The notes beneath the pieces are model-generated. The model did no database searches, was not told the origin of the DNA, and saw only the letters and a list, made by a program, of their open reading frames with translations. A DNA stretch of 64,000 bases from S015-6 sp964479535 (GTDB taxonomy: Bacteria > Desulfobacterota > DSWW01), in assembly GCA_964479535.1 (NCBI GenBank), contig CAYZMM010000001.1, positions 186,001-250,000 on the forward strand, given 5' to 3'. This document shows positions 42,144 to 50,585 of this stretch, one piece after another; within the stretch, counting starts at the first letter, position 1; every line of letters starts with the position of its first letter. A program made the translations under genes and the position numbers.

Positions 42144-42169
42144 GAAACCTCGTCCTTTTTTCCTTGGGG

Positions 42170-43363
42170 CTAGTAGGCGTCGAGAACGTCCACGACCTCA
42201 TCCAGGGCCATGGTATTCGCGAACAGGGAGGATCCGGTTACACGATGGGCAAGGGACAGGTACATCTGTTCGGCGACCTTGCGGAACTCCGCATCCACCT
42301 TCTTCGGGCCCCGACCCAGACGGGCCCTCACCTGTCTGCGGATCGACCCGGAAGAAGCGTCGTCCTCCTTGATCGCTTCCATCGCTTGATGAAAGCGTGG
42401 GTCCTCGCGTTTGTAGTACTGGCGCAGCGGCTCTTTGCTCAGCTGCCTTCCCCGGAAGGTGATGCGCAGCTCGTCGGGCGTGATCGAATCGGCGAGCAGG
42501 ATCTCCTTGTTCGCCTTCACGAACTCGAACTTTCCGTCCCAGAGATCCAGGCCTTTGTCCCTGAACAGGTCGAAGAGAAAGACGGCCGTGAGCAGAGAAA
42601 GGTCGGCCAGGTACCGGAATTCCTCTCCCGTAAGGCCGCAGAAGTTCAGCGCCTCCTCCAGCCGGAGATGCCGATCCATCGGTTCCAGCTTGCTGAAGAA
42701 CTCCAGCACCGGCCTTGGCAGCCATTCCCCCTCTTCCGGGAGGGATGTGAGTCCGATCTCCCTGCCGTAGTCAGGCTGCTTCCTCAGGCGGCCCAGCAGA
42801 GAGCTTCCCTTCGGCACGCCGAATCGGAACACGTTTTCCAGGGGAATGAGAAACAGTGCACGCCCGGGGTGGAATGTGCTGTAGTCCCAGACCTTCTTCC
42901 CCTCTATGGAGACCTGGGTAGGTGCGGGAACGGGTACGGCCTGCACGAGGAGTCTGCGGGACGGGGTGCGCAATCGATCGAAACGTACGCATTTCCCCTT
43001 TTCGTCGAGCAGTCCCAGGTAGTGGGAGGCCAGCCCCTGCTCGGCGAGCCGCCTTCCCGCGGCCGATTTCCGGAGACGATCCTTGACGGACTTCCCGCCG
43101 ACCCGCTCCCAGACCGGCCTTCTGCGAAACAGGGCCTTCCAGGCGGCCGGCTTCTCCATCGTCTCGAAAAGGTAAGCACTCATCATGGCGATGGCCGCGC
43201 CCTTTCCACGAATCGGGTCCGGCATCTTTCCGTAGTCGAACACGGAATAGTCATCGGTGAACTCGAACACATACCGACCCGGGCGGTTCCTCTTCGGCTC
43301 CCTGGCCATCCGGATGTTCTTAACCGACCCTTTGTAGACAATAGGATACGTCTCCTCTTTCAT
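42170..43363 (-). CDS. purC: SAICAR synthetase family protein (PurC)
   Basis: A 397-residue PurC-like enzyme. It starts YPIVYKGSVKNIRM (nucleotide loop), then FEFTDDYSVFDYGKMPDPIRGKGAAI, later LFLIPLENVFRFGVPKGSSLL, and WDGKFEFVKANKEILLADSITPDELR, which follows the family's acidic metal site. PurC joins aspartate to CAIR with ATP in purine synthesis. It is longer than most bacterial PurC (about 235-300 residues), with inserted material between residues 85 and 150 and a helical C-terminal end. The ATG follows AAGGGAG. A divergent relative with another substrate is possible, but the motifs favour PurC. Confidence 0.8.
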   Translation of the reverse strand: MKEETYPIVYKGSVKNIRMAREPKRNRPGRYVFEFTDDYSVFDYGKMPDPIRGKGAAIAMMSAYLFETMEKPAAWKALFRRRPVWERVGGKSVKDRLRKSAAGRRLAEQGLASHYLGLLDEKGKCVRFDRLRTPSRRLLVQAVPVPAPTQVSIEGKKVWDYSTFHPGRALFLIPLENVFRFGVPKGSSLLGRLRKQPDYGREIGLTSLPEEGEWLPRPVLEFFSKLEPMDRHLRLEEALNFCGLTGEEFRYLADLSLLTAVFLFDLFRDKGLDLWDGKFEFVKANKEILLADSITPDELRITFRGRQLSKEPLRQYYKREDPRFHQAMEAIKEDDASSGSIRRQVRARLGRGPKKVDAEFRKVAEQMYLSLAHRVTGSSLFANTMALDEVVDVLDAY

Positions 43364-43399
43364 GCGTCTCCCTTCCGTCTCTCTCCTGGATGGTTTCTC

Positions 43400-44332
43400 T
43401 CAGAACGAGAATGGCGTGTCCGCCGAAAAATCGGGAATCCCCACGTCCGCCGAGGCCGGCTCCTGACACCAGAGATTCTGAAAGCCGAGGGAAAGGGCGG
43501 CTTCCACCACCTCGTCGTACTCTCTCTCCTGCAGCGTGCGGCCCAGGGGCGGAGTCCGCCCCGCTCTGTGCAAAGGAGCGTACTGGGCCATCAAACTCAT
43601 GCACAGTTCGGTCGAGAAATCCTCCTTCAGATAGAGCAGGGACGCCTTCGCGCCCTCGATCCTCTCCGGGAGGATGAGAATGCGCACCATGAGACCCCGG
43701 GTCGCCAGGCCGGTTTCCGGGTCTTCCTGCAGGTGCCCTACCTGGTCAAACATGACTCGGAGAGCCTCCCGGTTCACCTTCGTGTATTCCCTGATGCCGG
43801 AAACGCGCTCCGCCCAGGCGTCGTCGGCATATTTCACATCCGCCAGGTACACGTCCACCCTGCCCTCCATCCAGGAGAGGGCCTCGGCCGTGTCGTATCC
43901 GTGCGTGTTGTACACAACCGGAATCCCCATACCTCGTTCCCTTGCCCCGTCGATGGCCGACGCGATCTGCGGGGTGTAGTGCGTGGGCGAGACCAGGTTC
44001 ACATTGTGGCATCCGTCTTCCTCGAGCTCGGTCATGATTCCGGTGAGGGTCTCCTCCGATACTTCCTCGCCCTCGCCGAGCTGACTGATCGTGTAATTCT
44101 GGCAGAAGAGGCAGCGCAGGGAGCACCCTGAAAAGAAGATCGTTCCGGAGCCCCGCGATCCGACGAGACACGGTTCTTCGCCCATGTGCGAAAGCCAGCG
44201 CGCCACCTTCGGGCGCATTCCGGCCCCGCAGGCTCCTCGGGCCCCGGCGATGCGGTCCGCGCCGCACCTGCGTCCGCACAGGATACACGCCTTCAGAGAC
44301 GACGTCATCGGATCGCAGGCGCCCCTCTTCAT
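43400..44332 (-). CDS. Radical SAM protein, pyruvate-formate-lyase-activase-like (PflX/COG1313)
   Basis: A 310-residue radical SAM enzyme. The 4Fe-4S motif is FFSGCSLRCLFCQNY (CxxxCxxC, near residue 66). The N-terminus has a cysteine-rich segment CILCGRRCG and CGAGM. GGHN-like and NTHGYDTAEALSWM blocks and ADVKYADDAWAERVSGI match COG1313. The target protein is unknown. ATG 44332 overlaps the upstream nucleosidase stop by four bases; ATG 44308 with a GAGGGG site further upstream is an alternative. The overlap suggests the two proteins are produced together. Confidence 0.8.
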   Translation of the reverse strand: MKRGACDPMTSSLKACILCGRRCGADRIAGARGACGAGMRPKVARWLSHMGEEPCLVGSRGSGTIFFSGCSLRCLFCQNYTISQLGEGEEVSEETLTGIMTELEEDGCHNVNLVSPTHYTPQIASAIDGARERGMGIPVVYNTHGYDTAEALSWMEGRVDVYLADVKYADDAWAERVSGIREYTKVNREALRVMFDQVGHLQEDPETGLATRGLMVRILILPERIEGAKASLLYLKEDFSTELCMSLMAQYAPLHRAGRTPPLGRTLQEREYDEVVEAALSLGFQNLWCQEPASADVGIPDFSADTPFSF

Positions 44333-45132
44333 TGTTGGACCGGCCTCTTCGAGATCTTACAGGGTTCGACCTCCCCGAGAACGTCGAGCAAAGAGTCGAC
44401 GAAGAGGCCGTTCAGGGTCTTCGTCGCTTTCCGGCTGCGGAGCAGCAATCCGAGCAGCTCTGCGAGCTTTCGGGGACGAGAAACGACAAAGGGGATCAGC
44501 TTGCCATACTCCTTTTTCCGATACCACCGGAAGACCTCCATCATGTCCGGCAGGGTAAAGGAAGCCTCGTCCAGTACGACCCGCACCACGACGAAGGGAA
44601 CCGCCGCCTCGTCCGCAATCTCGGCGATCACGGCGCTCTCCATCTCCACTCCGGCCGCATCGTAGGTATCGCCGAGTTTCTGTTTTTCCTCACGGGCGAA
44701 TACGACGTGATCCGTGGTGATCATGCGACCCGTGTGAACCCTCCAGGGCCCCCTCCCTGCGCCCTCCAGCACGCGTTCACGGAGATCAGGATCCGGTCGA
44801 AAGCAACCTTCCGCCAAGGGGGGAATGGATTGTATCGCCTCCGGTACCAGGATGTCCCCAAGCTTACACTCGTGCCGGAGGCCGCCGGCGTATCCCGTCG
44901 ACACGATTCCACGGCAGGGAACCTCACGAAGGAGGGGGGTGAGCCTTTCCCTCGCCCTCTTAGGCCCCACACCCGTACGAACCAGGATCGCGGTGCTGTC
45001 CCTCCACCGGCCCTGCAATGCGTTCGCGTGAAGAGGCGACAGGGGACGCTGTGCGTCCAGGGCCTTTCGTAGCCCCTGGATTTCCTGTTCCACCGCCGCG
45101 GCGATGAGAAGGGGTGGGGTTGCAGCACTCAT
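44329..45132 (-). CDS. Nucleosidase/phosphorylase family protein (PNP_UDP_1; MTA/SAH nucleosidase-like)
   Basis: A 267-residue protein of the purine nucleoside phosphorylase superfamily. It has LIAAAVEQEIQGL at the start, TGVGPKRA, GIVSTGYAGGL near residue 80 and the key nucleoside-binding AAGVEMESAVIAEIA (near residue 175). A helical C-terminal part of about 60 residues is additional. Relatives include futalosine hydrolase, MTA/SAH nucleosidase and the hopanoid gene hpnG; the exact one cannot be decided here, and no hopanoid or menaquinone genes are in the window. It overlaps nusB upstream and the radical SAM gene downstream by four bases each. Confidence 0.75.
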   Translation of the reverse strand: MSAATPPLLIAAAVEQEIQGLRKALDAQRPLSPLHANALQGRWRDSTAILVRTGVGPKRARERLTPLLREVPCRGIVSTGYAGGLRHECKLGDILVPEAIQSIPPLAEGCFRPDPDLRERVLEGAGRGPWRVHTGRMITTDHVVFAREEKQKLGDTYDAAGVEMESAVIAEIADEAAVPFVVVRVVLDEASFTLPDMMEVFRWYRKKEYGKLIPFVVSRPRKLAELLGLLLRSRKATKTLNGLFVDSLLDVLGEVEPCKISKRPVQQ

Positions 45133-45548
45133 TCTTTGAGCGACTTCCCGGTGTTCTGCCTGGCGATCCTGTCCAGAATGCCGTTCAGAAAACCTGTGCT
45201 TTCTCTTGTCCCGTAGGCCTTTCCCATCTCGATCGCCTCGTTGATGCTGACCTTCACGGGAATATCGTCGCAGAACAAAAGCTCATAGGCGGCGATACGA
45301 AGGATGTTCCGGTCGATCAGGTTCATTCTGGAGAGGGTCCAGTGCTCGGCTTGAGCCGCGATCGCCTCATCGAGCCTGTCCCGGTTCTCAAGAATTCCTG
45401 CGACAAGCACCGCTGCACGGTCCGCGCTCGAGGGCCAGCGGTCTCCTTCGTAGAGGTGATCGGAAACCCCCTCTTCCCAGCGGTCGACCAGGTCCATTGC
45501 ATACAATACCTGCAGCGACATTTCCCTGGCCTTTGTTCGAACGCCCAT
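45129..45548 (-). CDS. nusB: Transcription antitermination factor NusB
   Basis: A 139-residue all-helical NusB: TKAREMSLQVLYAMDL at the start, MNLIDRNILRIAAYELLFCDDIP in the middle and INEAIEMGKAYGTRESTGFLNGILDRI at the end. It acts with NusE in rRNA antitermination. The ATG follows GGAG with 6-base spacing. Its place after ribH is the common one in bacteria. Confidence 0.95.
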   Translation of the reverse strand: MGVRTKAREMSLQVLYAMDLVDRWEEGVSDHLYEGDRWPSSADRAAVLVAGILENRDRLDEAIAAQAEHWTLSRMNLIDRNILRIAAYELLFCDDIPVKVSINEAIEMGKAYGTRESTGFLNGILDRIARQNTGKSLKE

Positions 45549-45588
45549 CTCGAGCTCCGTGGCGGCTCCTTCTGCACCGGGATGGCGC

Positions 45589-46056
45589 CTACTTGATCGC
45601 CTTCAGGAGATTCACGAGCTCGATGGCGGACTCGGCCGCCTCCCACCCCTTGTTCCCCATCTTGGTGCCGGCCCGTTCGATCGCCTGCTCCAGGGTGTCG
45701 GTCGTAATCACACCGAAGGTGATCGGCACCCCGGTTTCGAGAGAGGACTGGGCCACCCCCTTCGTCACCTCGGCGCTGAGCACATCGAAGTGAATCGTGC
45801 CTCCCCGGATCAGGGCGCCCAGACAGATCACGGCATCGAAGCGGCCTGACGAGGCCATCTGCTTCGCCAGCAGCGGGATCTCGAAGGATCCGGGCACCCG
45901 GACGATCTCGATCGATTCCTCTTCGCCGCCGTGACGCAGAAGCGCGTCGAGGGCCCCTTCCAGCAGTCGCTCCGTGATGAAATGGTTGTACCGACTCACG
46001 ACCAGACCGAATCGGAATCCCTTCGCATTCAAGACGCCTTCCTGGATCTTCGGCAT
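45589..46056 (-). CDS. ribH: 6,7-dimethyl-8-ribityllumazine synthase
   Basis: A 155-residue lumazine synthase. It has VVSRYNHFITERLLEGAL, VPGSFEIPLLAKQM, CLGALIRGGTIHFDVL and VPITFGVITTDTLEQAIERAG, with the substrate-binding His and Arg in place. It makes the lumazine that riboflavin synthase converts to riboflavin. The ATG at 46056 follows AGGAG with 6-base spacing; an in-frame ATG at 46071 has no site. It lies between ribE and nusB. Confidence 0.95.
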   Translation of the reverse strand: MPKIQEGVLNAKGFRFGLVVSRYNHFITERLLEGALDALLRHGGEEESIEIVRVPGSFEIPLLAKQMASSGRFDAVICLGALIRGGTIHFDVLSAEVTKGVAQSSLETGVPITFGVITTDTLEQAIERAGTKMGNKGWEAAESAIELVNLLKAIK

Positions 46057-46110
46057 GACCTTCTCCTGCATTCTGTTTGTGCTGCCCTTCTTCCGTCCCC
46101 TTCCGGCACC

Positions 46111-46779
46111 TCACCGCTTCGAAGGAGACAGAAAGCCATATTTCTCGAGCAGGTCTCTGCTGACGGCCTGCCCGTCCTGCTCCGCAGTCCCCTGCAGGGA
46201 GAGCAGCTTCTCCACGTACTTGCCGATGATGTCCGCCTCGAGATTGACCGGATCACCGGGCCTCAGGAACTGGAGGGTCGTCTCCTTCAGCGTGTGCGGG
46301 ATCAGGTATACCGTAAACGTCTCCTTTTCGCACACGCCGAGCGTGAGAGACACCCCGTCCACACAAATGGACCCCTTCTCCACGAGGTAGCGGGCAACGG
46401 ACGGATCGGCCTGGAACTTGAGGTCAACGTTTCGCTCCGTCTGCTTGATGGACACCAGACGGCCGACCCCATCCACGTGGCCTGTCACCAGGTGGCCTCC
46501 GAGGCGGTCGGACAGGCGAAGGGCCCTCTCCAGATTCACGGGGCGTCCCGGCGGGTAGGAGCCGAGTGTGGTTCGATCCAGTGTCTCCTGTGAGACCTCG
46601 ACCTGAAGGGTCCCCGCTGAGAACCCCACGGCGGTCAGGCATGCTCCCTGGACACAGAAGCTGTCTCCGATCTTCGAATCGGAGAGATCCAGAGGTGCGG
46701 CGAGGGAGATCTCCACGATCCCGGACCTCCTCTGGGTCGATCGGATCTCCGCCATGCACTCCACGAGACCGGTGAACAT
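46111..46779 (-). CDS. ribE: Riboflavin synthase alpha subunit
   Basis: A 222-residue protein with two lumazine-binding repeats. The first begins MFTGLVECMAEI with GDSFCVQGACLT; the second has HLVTGHVDGVGRL and KGSICVDGVSLT. It converts two lumazines to riboflavin. The ATG follows AAGGG with 6-base spacing and one base separates it from the ribD stop, so translation is coupled. The usual GTP cyclohydrolase II/ribB gene of this block is missing here. Confidence 0.95.
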   Translation of the reverse strand: MFTGLVECMAEIRSTQRRSGIVEISLAAPLDLSDSKIGDSFCVQGACLTAVGFSAGTLQVEVSQETLDRTTLGSYPPGRPVNLERALRLSDRLGGHLVTGHVDGVGRLVSIKQTERNVDLKFQADPSVARYLVEKGSICVDGVSLTLGVCEKETFTVYLIPHTLKETTLQFLRPGDPVNLEADIIGKYVEKLLSLQGTAEQDGQAVSRDLLEKYGFLSPSKR

Positions 46780-46780
46780 C

Positions 46781-47950
46781 TCAATCCCTTCGATTCCGGG
46801 CGGCGCCCTCGGACACCGCGGGCCGTTCAGCTGATTCCGGATCGCGACAGTAGGCCTCCAGCATCAGATCCCGATCGGAACGCCTCCACCGCAGGTCGAA
46901 GACCGGAAGCCCCTTCCGCGGGCTCCCGTACCCCTCCCCATCGAACAGAGTGGGAGCTTCTCTGCCTCCGAGCAGGAGGGGCGCCACGAAGAGGAGGAGC
47001 TTGTCCACCTCCTTCGCCTTGAGGGCCGTGGTGTAGATCCCCGACCCCCCCTCCAGGAGCACGTGCTGGATTCCCCTCCGGGCCAGCCGCCTCAGCAGAG
47101 CGCCCAGAGGAACCCTGCCGGATCGATCCGGAGCGAGGACCTCCACGGCAACACCCCTGTCCTCGAGAGCCCGAATCTTCCTCTTCGAGGCCCGGGGAGT
47201 CGTCGCGATCAGGGTTTCCGCCTCCGGCTCGAGGATGCGGGCGGTCAGCGGGACGCGAAGCCGCGAGTCCATCACCACCCGGCAGGGACCGGCGGCGGCA
47301 CCGATCCCCCGGACCGTCAGCTGCGGATCGTCCTGCAGAACGGTTCCGATGCCTACGAGGATCGCACCCACCTGATTGCGCAGCCTGTGAACCTTCTCCC
47401 GGGAAGCCGGAGAGGAGATCCACTGGGACTGCCCGGTGGACGCCGCGATCTTCCCGTCCAGCGTCAGGGCCGCCTTCAGTGTGACAAATGGTTTGTTCGT
47501 CTCCACGCTCTTGAAGAAAGCCTCGTTCAGCCTCCGGCATCTCTTCTCCAGGACCCCGCAGGTAACCTGGATCCCCCTGCGCCGAAGGGTTGCGATGCTC
47601 CTGCCGCTCACGAGGGGATTCGTATCCCTCGTGCCGATGACCACCCGGCGGATCTTCCTGTCCAGGATGAGGTCGACGCAGGGCGGGGTCCTTCCATAGT
47701 GCGCGCAAGGTTCCAGGTTGATGTAGAGGGTCGTGTCCTGCAGACCTCCCTTCGCACCCTCGATGGCGACCACCTCTGCGTGAGGGGCCCCCGGCTTCCT
47801 GTGATATCCCGTGCTCACGACCTTGCCGTTCCGGACCAGTACCGCTCCGACCATCGGATTCGGCGCCGTGCGGCCTCGGCCACGGAGGGCGAGCCTGCAC
47901 GCCAGATCCATGAAGGTCTCGTCCGTTTCGGTCCGGCCCTCCCTACTCAT
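46781..47950 (-). CDS. ribD: Bifunctional diaminohydroxyphosphoribosylaminopyrimidine deaminase/reductase
   Basis: A 389-residue two-domain enzyme. The N-terminal deaminase has zinc ligands in HAEVVAIEGA and EPCAHYGRTPPC (near residues 57-95). The C-terminal reductase has KAALTLDGKIAASTGQSQWISS and LEGGSGIYTTAL. It carries out two successive steps of riboflavin synthesis. The start at 47950 overlaps the nrdR stop by eight bases. Confidence 0.95.
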   Translation of the reverse strand: MSREGRTETDETFMDLACRLALRGRGRTAPNPMVGAVLVRNGKVVSTGYHRKPGAPHAEVVAIEGAKGGLQDTTLYINLEPCAHYGRTPPCVDLILDRKIRRVVIGTRDTNPLVSGRSIATLRRRGIQVTCGVLEKRCRRLNEAFFKSVETNKPFVTLKAALTLDGKIAASTGQSQWISSPASREKVHRLRNQVGAILVGIGTVLQDDPQLTVRGIGAAAGPCRVVMDSRLRVPLTARILEPEAETLIATTPRASKRKIRALEDRGVAVEVLAPDRSGRVPLGALLRRLARRGIQHVLLEGGSGIYTTALKAKEVDKLLLFVAPLLLGGREAPTLFDGEGYGSPRKGLPVFDLRWRRSDRDLMLEAYCRDPESAERPAVSEGAARNRRD

Positions 47951-48413
47951 CGCTTTCCGAATCCTGCTTGAGGATCTTCTTCACTTCATTCATGAAGTCG
48001 GTCACGTCCTTGAACTGGCGGTAGACGGATGCAAAGCGGACATAGGCGACCTCGTCGATTTCATGAAGCTCGTTCACGACCTTCTCACCGACGGCGGAGC
48101 ACTCGATCTCTTTCTCCCCCTTGTCCTGAAAAGCCTGTTCGATCCTGTCGACGGCCCGTTCGATGGTATTGATGCTGATCGGGCGCTTCTCGCACGCCTT
48201 CTTCATTCCGGTGAAGATCTTCGTACGGTCGAAAGGCTCCCTCCGTCCGTCCTTCTTGATGACCAGCGGCAGGATCTCTTCGATCCGTTCGTACGTGGTA
48301 AACCGTTTGCCGCATCCTATACACTCTCTGCGTCGCCGAATCACGTTGTTGTCCTTGCTCAGCCGCGAATCGATCACCTTGTTCTGAAGATCGGAGCAGA
48401 AAGGGCATTTCAC
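47943..48413 (-). CDS. nrdR: Transcriptional repressor NrdR
   Basis: A 156-residue NrdR. An N-terminal zinc ribbon has CPFC and CIGCGKRF (residues 3-38), followed by an ATP-cone domain with VIKKDGRREPFDRTKI and EIDEVAYVRFASVYRQF. It represses ribonucleotide reductase genes according to nucleotide level. The start is GTG with GGAGG 7 bases upstream, overlapping the deaminase stop by four bases. The longer open frame upstream is not used. Confidence 0.95.
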   Translation of the reverse strand: MKCPFCSDLQNKVIDSRLSKDNNVIRRRRECIGCGKRFTTYERIEEILPLVIKKDGRREPFDRTKIFTGMKKACEKRPISINTIERAVDRIEQAFQDKGEKEIECSAVGEKVVNELHEIDEVAYVRFASVYRQFKDVTDFMNEVKKILKQDSESDE

Positions 48414-48895
48414 GGCTCGTCCTCCATTTCGACCCGATGAAGCTCCATCCCGGATTCCCTCAACATCTTCTCCGACAAAGGATCCGGGTAGCCTTCCAGA
48501 TAGAAGATCTCTCTGATTCCGGCATTGATGAGCATCTTGCTGCAGATCACACAGGGGAAATTGGTGCAGAAGAGTACCGATCCGTGGATGCTGACACCGT
48601 GATAGGCGGCCTGCAGGATCGCATTCTGCTCGGCATGGAGCCCTCGGCACAGCTCGTGTCTCTGTCCGGAGGGAATGCCTTCCGCGTCCCGGAGGCAGCC
48701 CACATCCGTGCAGTGGGAAATGCCGGAAGGAACGCCGTTGTACCCCGTGGCGAGGATCTTCTTCTCTTTGACCAGTACGGCCCCGACCCGTCTTCGAATG
48801 CAGGTGGATCGGGTGGATGCGAGCTGGGCTATCTTCAGAAAATAGACTTCCCAGGCGGGCCGGTGCTGGTTCGCGTCTTGAGCCACGGTGGTCAC
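48410..48895 (-). CDS. dCMP deaminase family protein (ComEB-like)
   Basis: A 161-residue zinc deaminase. Catalytic motif LHAEQNAI and the zinc cysteines in PCVICSKML (near residues 87 and 114), plus TGYNGVPSGISHC at the nucleotide site. It turns dCMP into dUMP for thymidylate supply. The start is GTG 48895; a second GTG at 48886 is possible. It overlaps nrdR by four bases, linking two deoxynucleotide functions. Confidence 0.9.
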   Translation of the reverse strand: MTTVAQDANQHRPAWEVYFLKIAQLASTRSTCIRRRVGAVLVKEKKILATGYNGVPSGISHCTDVGCLRDAEGIPSGQRHELCRGLHAEQNAILQAAYHGVSIHGSVLFCTNFPCVICSKMLINAGIREIFYLEGYPDPLSEKMLRESGMELHRVEMEDEP

Positions 48896-48943
48896 CCTTC
48901 TTTTTCGGAACCGTAGATGCAGCTGAACGATGGGCGTCCGGAA

Positions 48944-49417
48944 TCATCGACCCGAGGGCGTGCCCTTGCCGGCGCTCTCCTCCAGCGCCCGGACTTTGTC
49001 GAGTCTTCTCTGGTGTCGTCCTCCTTCGAATTCGGTGTGCAGCCAGGCCTTGACGATCTCCTCCGCCTCCGCCTTCTCCATGGTCCGGCCCGGCAGCACC
49101 AGGACGTTCGCGTCGTTGTGTCTACGGGCCATCTCGGCGGCCTTCGGGTCGGAAACGAGGGCCGCGCGAATCCCGGGAAACTTGTTGGCCACGATGCTCA
49201 TGCCCACGCCGGAGCCACAGACGAGGATGCCCCGATCCGCCTCCCCCGACAGGATGCATTCGAGGGCTGGCTTCGCGTAATCCGGATAGTCCACCGAGGC
49301 CACGGAGTCCGTACCGAAATCTTCCTGCGGGGTTCCCTCCTCCTCGAGAATCGCTTTCACGATTTCCTTCAGTCGAAAGCCGGCATGATCGGAAGCAAGG
49401 GCTACGGTCTTTTTCAT
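48944..49417 (-). CDS. rpiB: Ribose 5-phosphate isomerase B
   Basis: A 157-residue RpiB/LacAB family isomerase: ALASDHAGFRLKEIV at the start, GTDSVASVDYPDYA, the active-site Cys region GILVCGSGVGMSI and HNDANVLVLPGR. It interconverts ribose and ribulose 5-phosphate. The ATG follows GAGGAAA. In many relatives glyA sits between this gene and the dCMP deaminase; here they are adjacent (48 bases apart). Confidence 0.93.
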   Translation of the reverse strand: MKKTVALASDHAGFRLKEIVKAILEEEGTPQEDFGTDSVASVDYPDYAKPALECILSGEADRGILVCGSGVGMSIVANKFPGIRAALVSDPKAAEMARRHNDANVLVLPGRTMEKAEAEEIVKAWLHTEFEGGRHQRRLDKVRALEESAGKGTPSGR

Positions 49418-49455
49418 TTCAAGGATTTCCTCGGCGAATCGTCATTCCCGGGTCT

Positions 49456-49713
49456 TCAAGCCGCATCCTGGAGCCTGGCCACGATATAGTCGATCGCTTC
49501 CTGGACCGTCTGGATCTTCTCCGCCTCCTCGTCCGAGATCTCCGTATCGAACTCCTCTTCCAGGGTCATGATCAATTCGACGATGTCCAGCGAGTCGGCT
49601 CCCAGATCTCCGAGGAAGGAGGCCTTTTCCTTGATCTCCTCTTCCGGCTTTCCCAATTGCTCGGCGATGATCTGTTTCACCTTCTGTGCGACTTCTTCCA
49701 CCGGTACGCTCAT
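49456..49713 (-). CDS. acpP: Acyl carrier protein
   Basis: An 85-residue acidic helical protein with the phosphopantetheine serine in LGADSLDIVELIM (near residue 41). It carries growing acyl chains in fatty acid synthesis. The ATG follows AAGGAG with 7-base spacing. It comes 76 bases after fabG, with no fabF downstream. Confidence 0.96.
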   Translation of the reverse strand: MSVPVEEVAQKVKQIIAEQLGKPEEEIKEKASFLGDLGADSLDIVELIMTLEEEFDTEISDEEAEKIQTVQEAIDYIVARLQDAA

Positions 49714-49789
49714 CTCTTTCGCTCCTTTCTCCCTCCATCGTTTCGCTATGGTTCGAAATAGGCGATGCCCCGCCTGCTTCAGCTACGTA

Positions 49790-50530
49790 TCAGACGTAGA
49801 GGCCGCCGTTCACATGGAGAACCTGCCCTGTAATGTAACTCGCCTGGGGCGAGACGAGGAAGGCAACCGCGTCCGCCACTTCCTCGGACGAACCGACCCT
49901 TCCCATGGGGATGTGTTCGCGGATCTGTTCCTGGACCCGCTCCTCCAGAGAAGAGGCCATGGCTGTTTCGATGAACCCGGGGGCCACGGCATTGACGGTA
50001 ATGCCTCGCCTTGCATACTCCCTGGCCGCTGTCTTGGTCAAGCCGACGATGCCCGCTTTCGCTGCCGAATAGTTCGCCTGGCCCACATTGCCCGTGAACC
50101 CGACCACGGATGTGATGTTGACGATCCGGCCGTACCGTTTCCGGGACATGGCCGGGATCACCTGGCGCAGGCAGAAGAAGGTGCCCGAGAGATTCGTTTC
50201 CAGCACCTCCTGCCACTCTGCGTCCCCGGTTCGGACCAGGAGCTTGTCTTTCCGCAAGCCCGCGTTGTTCACCAGAATATCGATCCGGGAGGCCTCGGCC
50301 AGGATTTCCTTCACGGCGGCTGCCACGCCCTCTCCGTCCCGTATGTCCATACGGACCGCAGTCGCCTCCCCTCTTCTGGCTCTGATTTCCTCGGCCACGG
50401 CTTCAAGTGCCACCAGGTCCCTTGAGCAGATGTAGAGCTTCGCGCCCCGGGCGCTCAGGGCGAGGGAAATCGCCCTGCCGATGCCTCGGCTGGCTCCCGT
50501 CACCAATCCGATCTGGCCGTCCAGATTCAC
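49790..50530 (-). CDS. fabG: 3-oxoacyl-[acyl-carrier-protein] reductase
   Basis: A 246-residue short-chain dehydrogenase. NADP loop VTGASRGIGRAI, catalytic NITSVVGFTGNVGQANYSAAKAG (Ser, Tyr and Lys), NAVAPGFIETAM, and a C-terminal YITGQVLHVNGGLYV typical of FabG. The start is GTG with GGAGG further upstream than usual (11 bases). It lies between fabD and acpP. Confidence 0.94.
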   Translation of the reverse strand: MNLDGQIGLVTGASRGIGRAISLALSARGAKLYICSRDLVALEAVAEEIRARRGEATAVRMDIRDGEGVAAAVKEILAEASRIDILVNNAGLRKDKLLVRTGDAEWQEVLETNLSGTFFCLRQVIPAMSRKRYGRIVNITSVVGFTGNVGQANYSAAKAGIVGLTKTAAREYARRGITVNAVAPGFIETAMASSLEERVQEQIREHIPMGRVGSSEEVADAVAFLVSPQASYITGQVLHVNGGLYV

Positions 50531-50585
50531 GGGGTCTCAAGCCTCCGTCTGCGGGTCGTCTAAGCCCTCGGGCGCCCGTGGCGTG

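Noticed and set aside
42164..44131. 655-residue plus-strand frame across purC and the radical SAM gene
   Set aside because: It spans two well-supported minus-strand genes and lacks any family signature.
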